Shown here: positions 55,082 to 63,904 of the stretch, piece after piece
Layout of the letters: every line of letters begins with the position of its first letter
How positions within the stretch are numbered: position 1 is the stretch's first letter
Assembly: GCF_027594425.1 (NCBI RefSeq)
Contig: NZ_CP115159.1
Coordinates: 3,867,001 to 3,931,000, forward strand
Source of the DNA: Zunongwangia sp. HGR-M22
GTDB lineage: Bacteria; Bacteroidota; Bacteroidia; Flavobacteriales; Flavobacteriaceae
Length of the DNA stretch: 64,000 bases
Direction of reading: 5' to 3'
Program-made: the position numbers and the translations under genes
Notes under the pieces: generated by a model
The model's database searches: none
The model's input: only the letters and a program-made list of their open reading frames with translations
What the model was told of the DNA's origin: nothing

Positions 55082-55561
55082 ATGACTAAAAATTTTCAAA
55101 TTTTAATCTTATTCCTAGCTCTTCCCTTACTAGGGCGTAGTCAGGAAAACGATAAAATAAACTGGCTGGATTTTGAGCAATTAGAAGGTTCTCTTAGCGT
55201 AAAACCTAAGAAAACCTTTATCTATTTTTATGCAGATTGGTGCGTGTATTGCAAAAAAATGGATCGAAATGCTTTTAAAAACCCTGAAATTATTACAAAA
55301 TTGAATTCAGAATTCTATGCCGTAAAAATGAACGCGGAAAGCACCGATACGATCACTTTTGAAGGTCAGATATTTTACAATCAACAAGCCGAAACACAAC
55401 GGAATGGCATTCATCAGATTCCGTTGCTCTTGGCAAGCAGGGAAAAGAGTGAACTTAGCTTACCAGCAATATTAATTTTGGACGAAAAATTTAGGGTTCT
55501 ACATCGCGAATTTAATTATTTAGCGACTGAAAAAATGTTGGAGTTGCTTAGTCATAATTAA
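55082..55561 (+). CDS. Secreted thioredoxin-fold protein
   Basis: 159 residues, signal peptide 1-20 (LLGRSQ). Active site ADWCVYCKKM (Cys54, Cys57), the form seen in DsbD-gamma and periplasmic thioredoxin-like proteins. A typical cis-Pro is likely in ELSLPAILIL. ATG start. It follows the CxxC receptor on the same strand, 360 bp away, so it might keep the plug Cys pair or another envelope protein reduced; this is speculation. Stop codon abuts that of the convergent lipoprotein gene. Confidence 0.87.
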   Translation: MTKNFQILILFLALPLLGRSQENDKINWLDFEQLEGSLSVKPKKTFIYFYADWCVYCKKMDRNAFKNPEIITKLNSEFYAVKMNAESTDTITFEGQIFYNQQAETQRNGIHQIPLLLASREKSELSLPAILILDEKFRVLHREFNYLATEKMLELLSHN

Positions 55562-56074
55562 CTATTCTTGCGCTGCTAAAGGTAAAATAACAAGTAATTC
55601 AAAATCAGAAATCTCTATCTCTTCTAGAACTTCTCCATTTACCGATGCTCCCACCGGAATAATATAAGAATAACAAGGTTCTTCTATTTGTTCTGTCTGT
55701 ATAACCAGATCGACTGTTTCATACCCATCAATACTAATTTGATATTGAAAAGTTTCCATATTACCGAGCAAAAATACTCCCAGAGAATATTGAGTTTCGC
55801 TAAGTATAGAATTAGGTTCTGCGTATTCGATTTCGGGTATATAAATAAATTCGGGATTCCCTAAATCTGATTCTATTGTAAGGGTCTCTGGATCGATACT
55901 TCCGTTTTCAAGAAGATTTTCTCCCGAAGCATCTACCAGTCGTATTAAACATTCCGGAGCATAATAAGAATCTAGTAATAGACCTCGTGAAGAACATTCG
56001 GTTTCCGCATCATCATCACCTGCGCAACCTACCAGAAATATCAATAAATATAAATATCGTAAACTAGCTTTCAT
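55562..56074 (-). CDS. Hypothetical lipoprotein
   Basis: 170 residues; signal KASLRYLYLLIFLVGC with the lipid Cys at 17, then an acidic linker (AGDDDAETE). Strands such as LVDASGENLLENG and YQISIDGYETVDLVIQ suggest an Ig-like fold. I do not recognise a family. ATG start. Convergent with the thioredoxin gene with no gap between stops. Confidence 0.6.
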   Translation of the reverse strand: MKASLRYLYLLIFLVGCAGDDDAETECSSRGLLLDSYYAPECLIRLVDASGENLLENGSIDPETLTIESDLGNPEFIYIPEIEYAEPNSILSETQYSLGVFLLGNMETFQYQISIDGYETVDLVIQTEQIEEPCYSYIIPVGASVNGEVLEEIEISDFELLVILPLAAQE

Positions 56075-56283
56075 AAAGTACTGTTTAATAGATAGATACC
56101 TAAAATACTAAATGATTGCGTACCTATATATAAATAATTTGCGTTAGGGATTGCAGTGAAAATCCTTTTGCGAGGCACGAGCAAAAGATTGTAGCGTAAA
56201 GCCCGGCCGAAGGCAACGCCCAAAATTTAATCCATCGAACAATCGAACATGTGCTAAATTAATTACAAATGGCTCGATGAGCC
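56075..56283. other. Spacer with GC-rich dispersed-repeat text
   Basis: 209 bp between lipoprotein start and J-domain gene end. The block at about 56163-56222 (gaggcacgagcaaaagattg, then agcgtaaagcccggccgaag and gcaacgccc) is much richer in G+C than its surroundings and matches by memory a common intergenic sequence of Flavobacteriia. Confidence 0.45.
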
Positions 56284-57021
56284 TTAGAAGCCTCGTTCTT
56301 TTTGGATGGTATCGTAAGCTTCCTGAACTTTATCAAATTTCTCTCTTGCACCTTTTTTATAAGCTTCGTCCATATGTTCTAACTTATCTGGGTGATATTT
56401 TTTGACCATTTTCCGGTAAGCTTTTTTCACTTCGGCATCTGATGCTGATTTCTCGATTTCCAAAATTTTGTAAGCATTCGCTGGCGACGGCTTAAAAAAC
56501 ATCGCTTTTATACTCTCAAAATCTTTAGCTCCAATCTTTAGATAACTGGCTATTTGCTGAATCATATTGGCCTCGGCACTACTTACCGTGCCATCGGCCT
56601 GAGCTATCCCGAATAGAAAATGAGTAATTTGTAATCGTGTTGGATATTGGGTTCGGCTGGCTAAATACTGAGAAATGCGAGAAGCCGATAATTGTCGATC
56701 TTTAATTACATCGTTAAAAGTTCTAAAGGTTGCATTGGCACGCTCTTTCCCATAGGCACGTACAAAATAAGAACGTACATAATCGAGTTCGCTTTGAGAG
56801 ACTTTCCCATCGGCTTTAATAACCAGTGCACATAGCGACAATAAATTGAGTTCGAAATCGCCGGGAGATACCTTAGATTCTTGTTTTCCCATCATGGATT
56901 GTAGAAAACCACCGCTATTACGATTCCAATTATCTAAAAGTGTCCCGATAATAAATCCAAGGATCGCTCCTGGAAATCGCATGTACATAAAACCTAAAAC
57001 AGCTAGAAGCCACTTTATCAT
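56284..57021 (-). CDS. TerB and J-domain membrane protein (DjlA-like)
   Basis: About 245 residues from the ATG at 57019-57021. One membrane segment (1-25, with GAILGFIIGT), a TerB helical domain (about 50-150; LCALVIKADGKVSQSELDYV and FGIAQADGTVSSAEANMI with acidic metal-like sites) and a C-terminal J domain (180-245, HPD at 210-212). This is the DjlA arrangement: a membrane-bound DnaK co-chaperone. No neighbours of related function; single gene divergent from the bacilliredoxin. Confidence 0.88.
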   Translation of the reverse strand: MIKWLLAVLGFMYMRFPGAILGFIIGTLLDNWNRNSGGFLQSMMGKQESKVSPGDFELNLLSLCALVIKADGKVSQSELDYVRSYFVRAYGKERANATFRTFNDVIKDRQLSASRISQYLASRTQYPTRLQITHFLFGIAQADGTVSSAEANMIQQIASYLKIGAKDFESIKAMFFKPSPANAYKILEIEKSASDAEVKKAYRKMVKKYHPDKLEHMDEAYKKGAREKFDKVQEAYDTIQKERGF

Positions 57022-57156
57022 AGATTGCAAATTTTTAGCAAAGATAACATTTACAAAACTAAAAGCTTTTATTGTAAGGCACAGGTTTTCTAAGCGACAA
57101 CTTGATAAGAAATATAGGTTTAAGCATTGATATTCATTAAGCTGAACTTAATTTAA

Positions 57157-57164
57157 TACCTTTG
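57157..57164 (+). promoter_or_regulatory. -7 element for bacilliredoxin gene
   Basis: TACCTTTG fits TAnnTTTG. It predicts a leader of about 30 nt before the ATG at 57200. No clear -33 element. Confidence 0.5.
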
Positions 57165-57199
57165 TGTCTAATAACGTTTAATATAAATAATTACAATAT

Positions 57200-57610
57200 A
57201 TGTATCCAGCAGATTTAGTAAAACCAATGCGAGAAGATCTTACAAGCATAGGTTTTGAAGAATTACACACTGTAGAAGATGTTGAAGCAGCAATGAAAAA
57301 AGAAGGGACTACGCTAGTTGTAGTAAATTCGGTTTGTGGATGTGCTGCAGCGAATGCAAGACCAGGAGCTAGAATGTCTTTACAAAACGCAAAAAAACCA
57401 GATAATTTATTTACTGTTTTTGCAGGGGTAGATCGTGAAGCTACAGATTTAGCTCGTGGATTTATGGTACCATTTCCACCATCTTCTCCATCTATGGCTT
57501 TATTTAAAGATGGAGAATTAGTTCACATGTTAGAGCGTCATCACATTGAAGGTCGACCTGCTGAAATGATCGCAGAAAACCTTACAGGTGCTTACGATGA
57601 ATTTTGCTAG
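57200..57610 (+). CDS. BrxA/BrxB family bacilliredoxin
   Basis: 136 residues, family length. The active site VNSVCGCAAANARPG (Cys46, Cys48; CGC) is diagnostic of YphP/YqiW proteins that reduce bacillithiol-mixed disulphides. ATG start. Monocistronic with a strong terminator. It implies that the organism makes bacillithiol, as many Bacteroidota do; the synthesis genes are not here. Confidence 0.94.
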   Translation: MYPADLVKPMREDLTSIGFEELHTVEDVEAAMKKEGTTLVVVNSVCGCAAANARPGARMSLQNAKKPDNLFTVFAGVDREATDLARGFMVPFPPSSPSMALFKDGELVHMLERHHIEGRPAEMIAENLTGAYDEFC

Positions 57611-57633
57611 ATAGCATTCACATTCAAGATATT

Positions 57634-57663
57634 AAAAACCGACAAATAATTTTGTCGGTTTTT
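57634..57663 (+). terminator. Terminator of bacilliredoxin gene
   Basis: 13-bp stem (aaaaaccgacaaa/tttgtcggttttt), 4-nt loop, followed by further Ts. 23 bp after the stop. Confidence 0.93.
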
Positions 57664-57760
57664 TTATGCTCCAAAAGCGCTCATATTAACGATTTTCGGC
57701 CTACTCTCCTGCGCCAAAATGATCGAATAAGAAACTTATGGGCGATTATACATAAAAGTT

Positions 57761-57768
57761 TATTTTTG
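57761..57768 (+). promoter_or_regulatory. -7 element for the acyltransferase gene
   Basis: TATTTTTG fits TAnnTTTG and ends 18 bp before the ATG at 57787. No clear -33. Confidence 0.45.
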
Positions 57769-57786
57769 TAGTTTTTAAATTGAATA

Positions 57787-58518
57787 ATGAAAAAACTACT
57801 ATCATATCCGTTAACGGTAATTTTTTACTTTTTTTTCTTTCTTACATTACTCGTATTTCATCCAATCCAATGGATATCTTTAAAATTGGGTGGTTATTCG
57901 GCTCATAAAAAAAGCGTAGATATTTTTAATTTTTTCCTGTTACGTTGCTTAAACATTTTGGGAACCCGGTTTATTGTTGAAAACGAACATAATATTCCAG
58001 TTGATCGGCCATGTATTTTCGTAGCTAATCATCAAGGCGTTTATGATATCCCCCCTATTATATGGTATTTAAGAAAACATCATCCAAAATTTGTTAGTAA
58101 AAAAGAATTAGGAAAAGGCATCCCAAGTATTTCTTTTAACCTGAAACATGGTGGATCGGTCTTAATCGATCGTAAAAATAGACGAGAAAGTTTACTCAAA
58201 ATGGCCAAATTCGCCAAATATTTAAAAGAAACTAATCGATCTGCTGTAATTTTTCCTGAAGGTACCAGAAGTCGTGATGGGCAGCCAAAAAAATTTGCAG
58301 CTAGCGGAATGCAAATGCTTTTTAAGCAAATGCCCAATGCCATAGTTGTTCCCATTACTATCAATAATTGCTGGAGACTACTAAAAGATGGAAGCTTCCC
58401 ACTAACGATAGGGGTAAAATTACGTATGAAAGTTCATGACCCTATTGAAATCGATTCTACAGATCCAGAAAGCCTGGTAGCCTTGGTAGAACGTACCATT
58501 ATTGCTGATATTCGATAA
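57787..58518 (+). CDS. plsC: 1-acylglycerol-3-phosphate acyltransferase
   Basis: Adds the second acyl chain to lysophosphatidate for phosphatidate synthesis at the inner membrane. 243 residues. N-terminal membrane segment (8-28), catalytic NHQGVYD (81-87; the NHxxxxD motif) and FPEGTRSRDG (155-164). ATG start. Followed by an HD-domain gene after 3 bp. Bacteroidota have several PlsC-like proteins, so the exact acceptor may differ. Confidence 0.9.
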   Translation: MKKLLSYPLTVIFYFFFFLTLLVFHPIQWISLKLGGYSAHKKSVDIFNFFLLRCLNILGTRFIVENEHNIPVDRPCIFVANHQGVYDIPPIIWYLRKHHPKFVSKKELGKGIPSISFNLKHGGSVLIDRKNRRESLLKMAKFAKYLKETNRSAVIFPEGTRSRDGQPKKFAASGMQMLFKQMPNAIVVPITINNCWRLLKDGSFPLTIGVKLRMKVHDPIEIDSTDPESLVALVERTIIADIR

Positions 58519-58521
58519 AAT

Positions 58522-59178
58522 ATGACTCAAAACGAATTGATTATAGATAATACGATTGCGTTTGTAAAGGAAACTTTAGCGAATGCCGAAGGTGGTCACG
58601 ATTGGTTTCATATTGAGCGAGTATTAAATAATGCAAAACTTATCGCTAAAACCGAAAATGCGGATAATTTTATTGTTCAGTTAGGAGCTTTGCTACATGA
58701 TATAGCTGATTCTAAATTTCATAACGGTGATGAAACTATAGGCCCTAAATTTGCTTCAGAATTCTTAAAATCCCAAAATGTTTCTTCGGAAGTGATTGAG
58801 CATGTTGTAAAAATCATTCAGAATATATCGTTTAAAGGCGGAAATATCGAGCAGCAATTTCATTCCGCAGAACTGGATATTGTACAAGATGCCGATCGTT
58901 TAGATGCCCTTGGTGCTATTGGCATTGCCAGAACCTTTAATTATGGAGGGTTTAAAGGAAGAGCGCTTTACGATCCTGAAATCGAACCAAAACTGAATAT
59001 GACTAAAGAAGAATACAAAGCTTCTAACGCGCCAACCATTAATCACTTTTACGAAAAATTATTACTGCTGAAAGATCGAATGAATACCAAAACAGGTGCT
59101 GAAATTGCCCAAAAACGCCATGAATTTATGGAGCTGTTTTTAAACCAGTTTTATGCCGAATGGAATGGAGAAGCATGA
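58522..59178 (+). CDS. HD-domain phosphohydrolase
   Basis: 218 residues. HD metal-site residues: HDWFHIERV (His26 and following), LLHDIAD (His59, Asp60) and, later, the DADRLDALGAIG block. YpgQ/YedJ-like group, several of which hydrolyse nucleotides. Substrate unknown. ATG start. Second gene with plsC; ends before the shared terminator at 59225-59255. Confidence 0.88.
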   Translation: MTQNELIIDNTIAFVKETLANAEGGHDWFHIERVLNNAKLIAKTENADNFIVQLGALLHDIADSKFHNGDETIGPKFASEFLKSQNVSSEVIEHVVKIIQNISFKGGNIEQQFHSAELDIVQDADRLDALGAIGIARTFNYGGFKGRALYDPEIEPKLNMTKEEYKASNAPTINHFYEKLLLLKDRMNTKTGAEIAQKRHEFMELFLNQFYAEWNGEA

Positions 59179-59224
59179 CTTATTAAATGATTAAGCTATT
59201 TGCACATAGTATTTTATCTTATAA

Positions 59225-59255
59225 AAAAGCCTCACAATAAATTTGTGAGGCTTTT
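59225..59255. terminator. Terminator between HD gene and S9 peptidase
   Basis: 13-bp stem (aaaagcctcacaa/ttgtgaggctttt), 5-nt loop, A-run and T-run on either side. Serves the plsC-HD pair (+) and probably the convergent S9 peptidase (-). Confidence 0.88.
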
Positions 59256-59300
59256 AATTTTTACTCATATCTAACTTCTAATCGCGAAGCAATCTAAGTT

Positions 59301-61565
59301 CTAATCTTTCAAATGTTCAGCAAAAAAGCCCATCATTGCTTTATATAAATCTAATCGATTTTCTTCTTTAGCAAAACCGTGACCTTCGTCGTATTTTACC
59401 ATATACGGCACTTCTACACCTTTAGATCGAAGGGTTTCTACAATCTGGTCGGCTTCATTAATATTCACTCTAGGATCGTTAGCACCTTGAACGACAAATA
59501 GTGGGTTTTTAATTTTATCGACATGTAATGCCGGAGAAATTTCATCCATAATCACCTTTTCTTCAGGGATTCCTGGATTATACCATATTTTATATAACAA
59601 CTCGCGATATTTTTCCCAATACGGCGGAATAGTTTCCATAAAAGTATTTAGGTTACTTACCCCAACATAATCTACTCCGCAAGCATATTTTTCCGGAGTT
59701 TTTGTCATTCCGCGTAAAACAGCATAGCCTCCGTGGCTACCTCCGTAAATAGCAACACGGTCTTTATCTACATAACCTTGTTCGATTACATAATCTACTC
59801 CATCTTCAACATCATCCATGGCTTTTCGACCAATTTCGCCAAAACCTGCTTTCAAAAATTCTTTACCGTAACCTCCTGATATTCTAAAATTTACGTGCAA
59901 AGTGGCATAACCTCTACTAGCAAACAATTGTGCTTCCGGATTAAAGCCCCAGCTATCGCGAATTCCTTGTGGACCACCATGCGGATTTACAACTAAAGGT
60001 ACTTGTTTACCTTCCTTATAATTATGAGGCAAAGTGATATAACCATGTAAAGTTAGCCCGTCTCTACTTTTGAAAGTAATCGGCTTCATACTGGCCATAT
60101 CTTCAGCTTTAAGATGTGGCAATAATTTATACAATAAGCTTACGGTATCTTTTTCTACATCGTACAAATAGTATTCTCCTACAATTTTATCACTAGTTAC
60201 GGCAACCATATATTTAGATTCATCATCGGTTCTGCCTACCGTAAAAAACTGCTTCTCTCCAAATTCTTTTTCTAATCGATTATAGATTTTTTTATAGGTA
60301 TCACTCACCGGAATTATTTTTGTTTTCTCTCCGGTATATGAAAAATAGTCGATTTCATAATTTCGTTTTCTAGAGAGAGACATGCCGGAAACATCGAATG
60401 TATCATTGCTAAAGACCGTTTTAATTTTCTTATTCTTTTTTAAATCATAAAGTTGAATTTCTGTTTTATCACCTTCAAGATTGGAAACTACATAGGCTTC
60501 ATCTGGATTGTCGGAACTTGGGTTAAAAGAATAAATCCCAAAACTATCTCCAAATTCGGTTAATTTTACCTGTTTGAATTCTCCATCTATCTTGTATGAT
60601 ATTTCGGTATTCACCCCATCAACAATATGGCTAATGGCTCTTAAGTTGCCCTTGCGATCAAAATCGTAACCGGCTACCGGTGGCTCTCCTTCTTTAACAG
60701 TATATAATTTGGTTACTTCACCAGTATTGATATTTAAAAGATAAGGTTCTTCTTGTTGCAAATTATCTTTATTCATCTGCACAATAACATGGTCTTTATC
60801 TTCTTTTAAAGATTCTAAAATACTAACACGCACTCCTTCAAAAGGCGTAAGTTCTTTATCATTTTCACCGTTAAGATCTACACCATACACGTGATAGTTT
60901 TCATCGCCTCCTTTATCTTGAACATACAGAATACGATTGTTGTTAGCCCAGTCGAAACCTCGAATCAAATCCTCTTCCTGCTTTTTTAAGAGGCTTTCTT
61001 TTTTTGTTTCCGTATCCATTATGTACAAATCGCGTTCTCCTGAATCTCTACGCTTCATATATGCGATATGATTCCCGTCGGGAGACAGCTGAAACCCATA
61101 AGTTTGCGGAGTTTGAAAATAGTCTTCTACAGAATATTTATAAGCTCCAGTCTCTTTAGCAGCAAGTTTTTTTAATTCTTCTTCACTAGATGGTAATGAT
61201 GTATTTCCTGGTTTTTTCTTCACAGTTTTCTTTAAATTTAAAGGCAAATTTTGCTCCATTTGCTCATAAGTTCCTTCAATGTTATCACCGTTTATTTTTC
61301 CGGTAAACGTCATTTTCATTTTTGCTGACTTGATTGTCAACGAATCGTTTTGCAAAATTACCGAATCCATTTCGATTCCTGAAGCGCCCTGGGCAGGAAC
61401 ATCTAAAGTGGCGGTATAGCCATCTTCAGTCGGGCTAATATTAAAAATAAGCTCCAGTTGCATGCCTTGCACAGCAAGTTCTCCTGAGTAGGAACCATTA
61501 AGTTCTTGCGCCTTTACAGAAACTCCAAGAACTACTAAAAGTAAAGTTGTAAATAATTTTTTCAT
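59301..61565 (-). CDS. S9 family prolyl-oligopeptidase-type peptidase
   Basis: About 754 residues from the ATG at 61563-61565; an earlier TTG-like start would put 17 residues before the signal peptide, which begins KKLFTTLLLVVLG. Secreted. A beta-propeller (about 130-480) covers the C-terminal alpha/beta hydrolase with Ser610 (YGGSHGGY), Asp697 (ANDPRVN) and His729 (EGHGFA). The residues after the signal (about 20-130) form a small beta-rich N-terminal domain not always present. Cuts short peptides; single gene. Confidence 0.93.
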   Translation of the reverse strand: MKKLFTTLLLVVLGVSVKAQELNGSYSGELAVQGMQLELIFNISPTEDGYTATLDVPAQGASGIEMDSVILQNDSLTIKSAKMKMTFTGKINGDNIEGTYEQMEQNLPLNLKKTVKKKPGNTSLPSSEEELKKLAAKETGAYKYSVEDYFQTPQTYGFQLSPDGNHIAYMKRRDSGERDLYIMDTETKKESLLKKQEEDLIRGFDWANNNRILYVQDKGGDENYHVYGVDLNGENDKELTPFEGVRVSILESLKEDKDHVIVQMNKDNLQQEEPYLLNINTGEVTKLYTVKEGEPPVAGYDFDRKGNLRAISHIVDGVNTEISYKIDGEFKQVKLTEFGDSFGIYSFNPSSDNPDEAYVVSNLEGDKTEIQLYDLKKNKKIKTVFSNDTFDVSGMSLSRKRNYEIDYFSYTGEKTKIIPVSDTYKKIYNRLEKEFGEKQFFTVGRTDDESKYMVAVTSDKIVGEYYLYDVEKDTVSLLYKLLPHLKAEDMASMKPITFKSRDGLTLHGYITLPHNYKEGKQVPLVVNPHGGPQGIRDSWGFNPEAQLFASRGYATLHVNFRISGGYGKEFLKAGFGEIGRKAMDDVEDGVDYVIEQGYVDKDRVAIYGGSHGGYAVLRGMTKTPEKYACGVDYVGVSNLNTFMETIPPYWEKYRELLYKIWYNPGIPEEKVIMDEISPALHVDKIKNPLFVVQGANDPRVNINEADQIVETLRSKGVEVPYMVKYDEGHGFAKEENRLDLYKAMMGFFAEHLKD

Positions 61566-61654
61566 GGTAGTTGGTTTACTGATTAGTAGAAGCAAAATGT
61601 TTTTGTTACACTTCAAACCAACTTATCACTTTAATATTTAGACAATTATAAAAA

Positions 61655-62446
61655 CTAAACTGTCTCTTTTTGACAAACAGGACAGTAATAGGTTGTTCTT
61701 CCTGAGACTTTGGTTTGTTCGATTTTACCATTATTTCTTGGGCAGTCGGCACCCTCGCCTTCTTTACGGATAGAAGTAATATACGATTCCGGTACTCGCT
61801 TCCCTTCAATCCTGGCTTCTTTTACCTTTTCTAAAACATCGCCAATTTTATCGAAAATCGATTGCAATTCTTTTTTGTGAAGCGAACTTACTTTTGATTT
61901 TGGATGAATTTTTGTTTGAAATAAAACCTCATCGGCATACATATTTCCTATCCCGGCAATTAAACTTTGATTCATCAACAAGCCTTTTATCGTGCCGCTT
62001 CTACCCTCACAGATTTCTAAAAACTCTTCTTCGGAAATCGCTAAAGCATCTATCCCGAGATTATGAGATTCCTGAAATTCTTCAACACTTTTAGCCAGAT
62101 ATAGTTTCGCAAATTTACGCGGACAGGTAAACGCCAACTTAGAATTGTCATCAAAAATTAATTTAAATTGTGTGTATTTTGGCGTGTCGTCATGCTGATA
62201 ATATTCCAATTTTCCAGTCATCCCAAAATGCATCACCAAAACGCCGCCGTCCTTTAACTTCAGAAATAAATATTTTCCTATTCGATCGGTTGACTCAAAT
62301 TGATTGTTTTTTAATTTTTTTTCGAAATCAGATTTTGGTGATTGATATATCTTTTTATCTCCGGTTTCTACCTCAACGATTTTTTTATGTAGAATCGTCG
62401 CATCTGCATATTTCTTTTGGTAAGCAACTTCAGGAAGTTCGGGCAT
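61655..62446 (-). CDS. Fpg/Nei family DNA glycosylase
   Basis: 263 residues. PELPEV start (Pro2 nucleophile, Glu3), NGMY-like NMYADEVLFQTKIHP with the conserved Lys region, and the C-terminal beta-hairpin zinc finger. That finger reads GADCPRN ... YYCPVC: the second Cys of the first CxxC is Asn. Removes oxidised bases such as 8-oxoguanine or oxidised pyrimidines; specificity between Fpg and Nei is not clear. ATG start. The gene stops 89 bp before the S9 peptidase start. Confidence 0.9.
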   Translation of the reverse strand: MPELPEVAYQKKYADATILHKKIVEVETGDKKIYQSPKSDFEKKLKNNQFESTDRIGKYLFLKLKDGGVLVMHFGMTGKLEYYQHDDTPKYTQFKLIFDDNSKLAFTCPRKFAKLYLAKSVEEFQESHNLGIDALAISEEEFLEICEGRSGTIKGLLMNQSLIAGIGNMYADEVLFQTKIHPKSKVSSLHKKELQSIFDKIGDVLEKVKEARIEGKRVPESYITSIRKEGEGADCPRNNGKIEQTKVSGRTTYYCPVCQKETV

Positions 62447-62662
62447 ATTTTTAAGTTTACAGTTTTCGGTTTAGCTTTCAGCCTTAAGCTATCAGCTATC
62501 GGCTTATTCAGAATTCAGCATTTAAAATTCAAAATAAATTAGTCTTGATTCTTGTCTCTTGTCTCTTGTCTCTTGTCTCTTGTCTCTTGTCTCTTGTCTC
62601 TTGTCTCTTGTCTCTAAAATTAAAAAACCTAAACCCAGAATTCGCTAAATTCCTGCTAAAAT
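62447..62662. other. Spacer containing 7-bp tandem repeat
   Basis: 216 bp between glycosylase start and radical SAM stop. Left part is ctatcagctatcgg-type repetitive text; the centre is the heptamer array (62551-62615). The right end has no convincing terminator for the radical SAM gene. Confidence 0.45.
62551..62615. repeat. Heptanucleotide tandem repeat, CTTGTCT x about 9
   Basis: 65 bp of cttgtct repeated nine times without error plus a partial unit, between two genes. Not in a coding frame I accept, though one frame through it is open. Copy number may vary by slippage. Confidence 0.95.
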
Positions 62663-63739
62663 TCAAAACAACTTCAGTTGGCCATCTTTATATTGTTCAT
62701 GTAAATCACAGCTTAACGGCTTTCTTTCTCTATTTTTTAGATATAATTTTCTTGCAATTTTGAATTGCTGCTTCACCTGATCGGCAAATTCACCTTCGCC
62801 CTTCATTCGGGTTCCAAATCGGCTATCGTTAAGACTTCCGCCGTGTATATTTTCAATTTGATGAAGCACCTTCTCTGCCCTATCGGGCATGGTTTTCCTG
62901 ATCCAATCGGTAAAAATTCCACCAATAGCACCGTTCAATCTTACAATGGTATAACCTACACTTAGCGCTCCTCGATTTGCAATTTCTTTTACCAGCGGCA
63001 TAATTTCGTGACTGTTGATTGATGGAATAATCGGTGCCATCATCACGCTTACCGGAACATTTGCTGCAGCAAGTTTTTCTATCGTTTCCAAGCGTTTTTT
63101 AATGCTGGCTGTTCGTGGTTCTAATATTCTGCGCGTATCTTCTGATAATGAAGTTACCGATAGGTTTACTGTTACCAGATTGTCTTGTGCTAGTTCTTTT
63201 AAAATATCAAAATCTCGCTGCACCAACGCATTTTTGGTAATAATCCCCACCGGATGCTTATATTTTAAGAAAGTCTCTAGTAGCTGCCGCGTGATTTTTA
63301 GTTTTTTCTCAATGGGCTGATAGCAGTCGGTGTTACCAGACAAAACAATAGGAACAGCTTCCCAACTCTTGCTTCTTAGCTTTTTTTCGAGCACTTCTAC
63401 TGCGTTTCTTTTAACCAGGATTTTCTGTTCAAAATCCAATCCGGGGCTAAACCCCCAATACTCGTGAGAATTTCGAGCGTAACAATAAATACACCCATGT
63501 TCACAACCCTGATAAGGATTAAGGGAAAATTCCATCCCAACATCCGGACTGGCTACTTTATTTACGATGGTTTTGGGAAAGGTATCGATAATCGTCGTTT
63601 TACTTTCTTGAAAATCATCCCCTTCAGCAGCACAGTAATTTAAAAAATCATCTCGAAATTCATGATTATGAACATCAAATCGATTGGGCACATTGCTTTG
63701 CGCTCCTCTTCCTTTTATATACTCCTTTAAAATTGACAT
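62663..63739 (-). CDS. PA0069 family radical SAM protein (SplB-like)
   Basis: 358 residues. The [4Fe-4S] cluster motif is CEHGCIYC (Cys79, Cys83, Cys86), the CxxxCxxC of radical SAM enzymes. NPYQGCEHG, LSGNTDCYQPIEKKL and TKNALVQRD match the PA0069/Rv2578c family, related to spore photoproduct lyase. Function unknown. ATG start. Single gene, separated from the Fpg/Nei gene by the heptamer spacer. Confidence 0.9.
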   Translation of the reverse strand: MSILKEYIKGRGAQSNVPNRFDVHNHEFRDDFLNYCAAEGDDFQESKTTIIDTFPKTIVNKVASPDVGMEFSLNPYQGCEHGCIYCYARNSHEYWGFSPGLDFEQKILVKRNAVEVLEKKLRSKSWEAVPIVLSGNTDCYQPIEKKLKITRQLLETFLKYKHPVGIITKNALVQRDFDILKELAQDNLVTVNLSVTSLSEDTRRILEPRTASIKKRLETIEKLAAANVPVSVMMAPIIPSINSHEIMPLVKEIANRGALSVGYTIVRLNGAIGGIFTDWIRKTMPDRAEKVLHQIENIHGGSLNDSRFGTRMKGEGEFADQVKQQFKIARKLYLKNRERKPLSCDLHEQYKDGQLKLF

Positions 63740-63904
63740 ATTTCAAAATTAAGGAAATTTTCCATCATTTTGGATTTTATCCTTTTTAATACCTAAATAA
63801 TAATTTATATTCTTAAGCGTTAACTTCCATACTTTAATTATCAGGCAACCTTTCTTAGAAAATATGCGTCTTGATTAATAGAAACCATCATCAACCAAAT
63901 TTAC

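Noticed and set aside
62551-62615. CRISPR array
   Set aside because: Units are 7 bp with no spacers; it is a simple tandem repeat. No cas gene is present in the window.
62545-62763. Open frame through the heptamer array (SCLLSLV repeats)
   Set aside because: The protein is only a translation of the 7-bp repeat and overlaps the end of the radical SAM gene in the wrong strand; not a gene.
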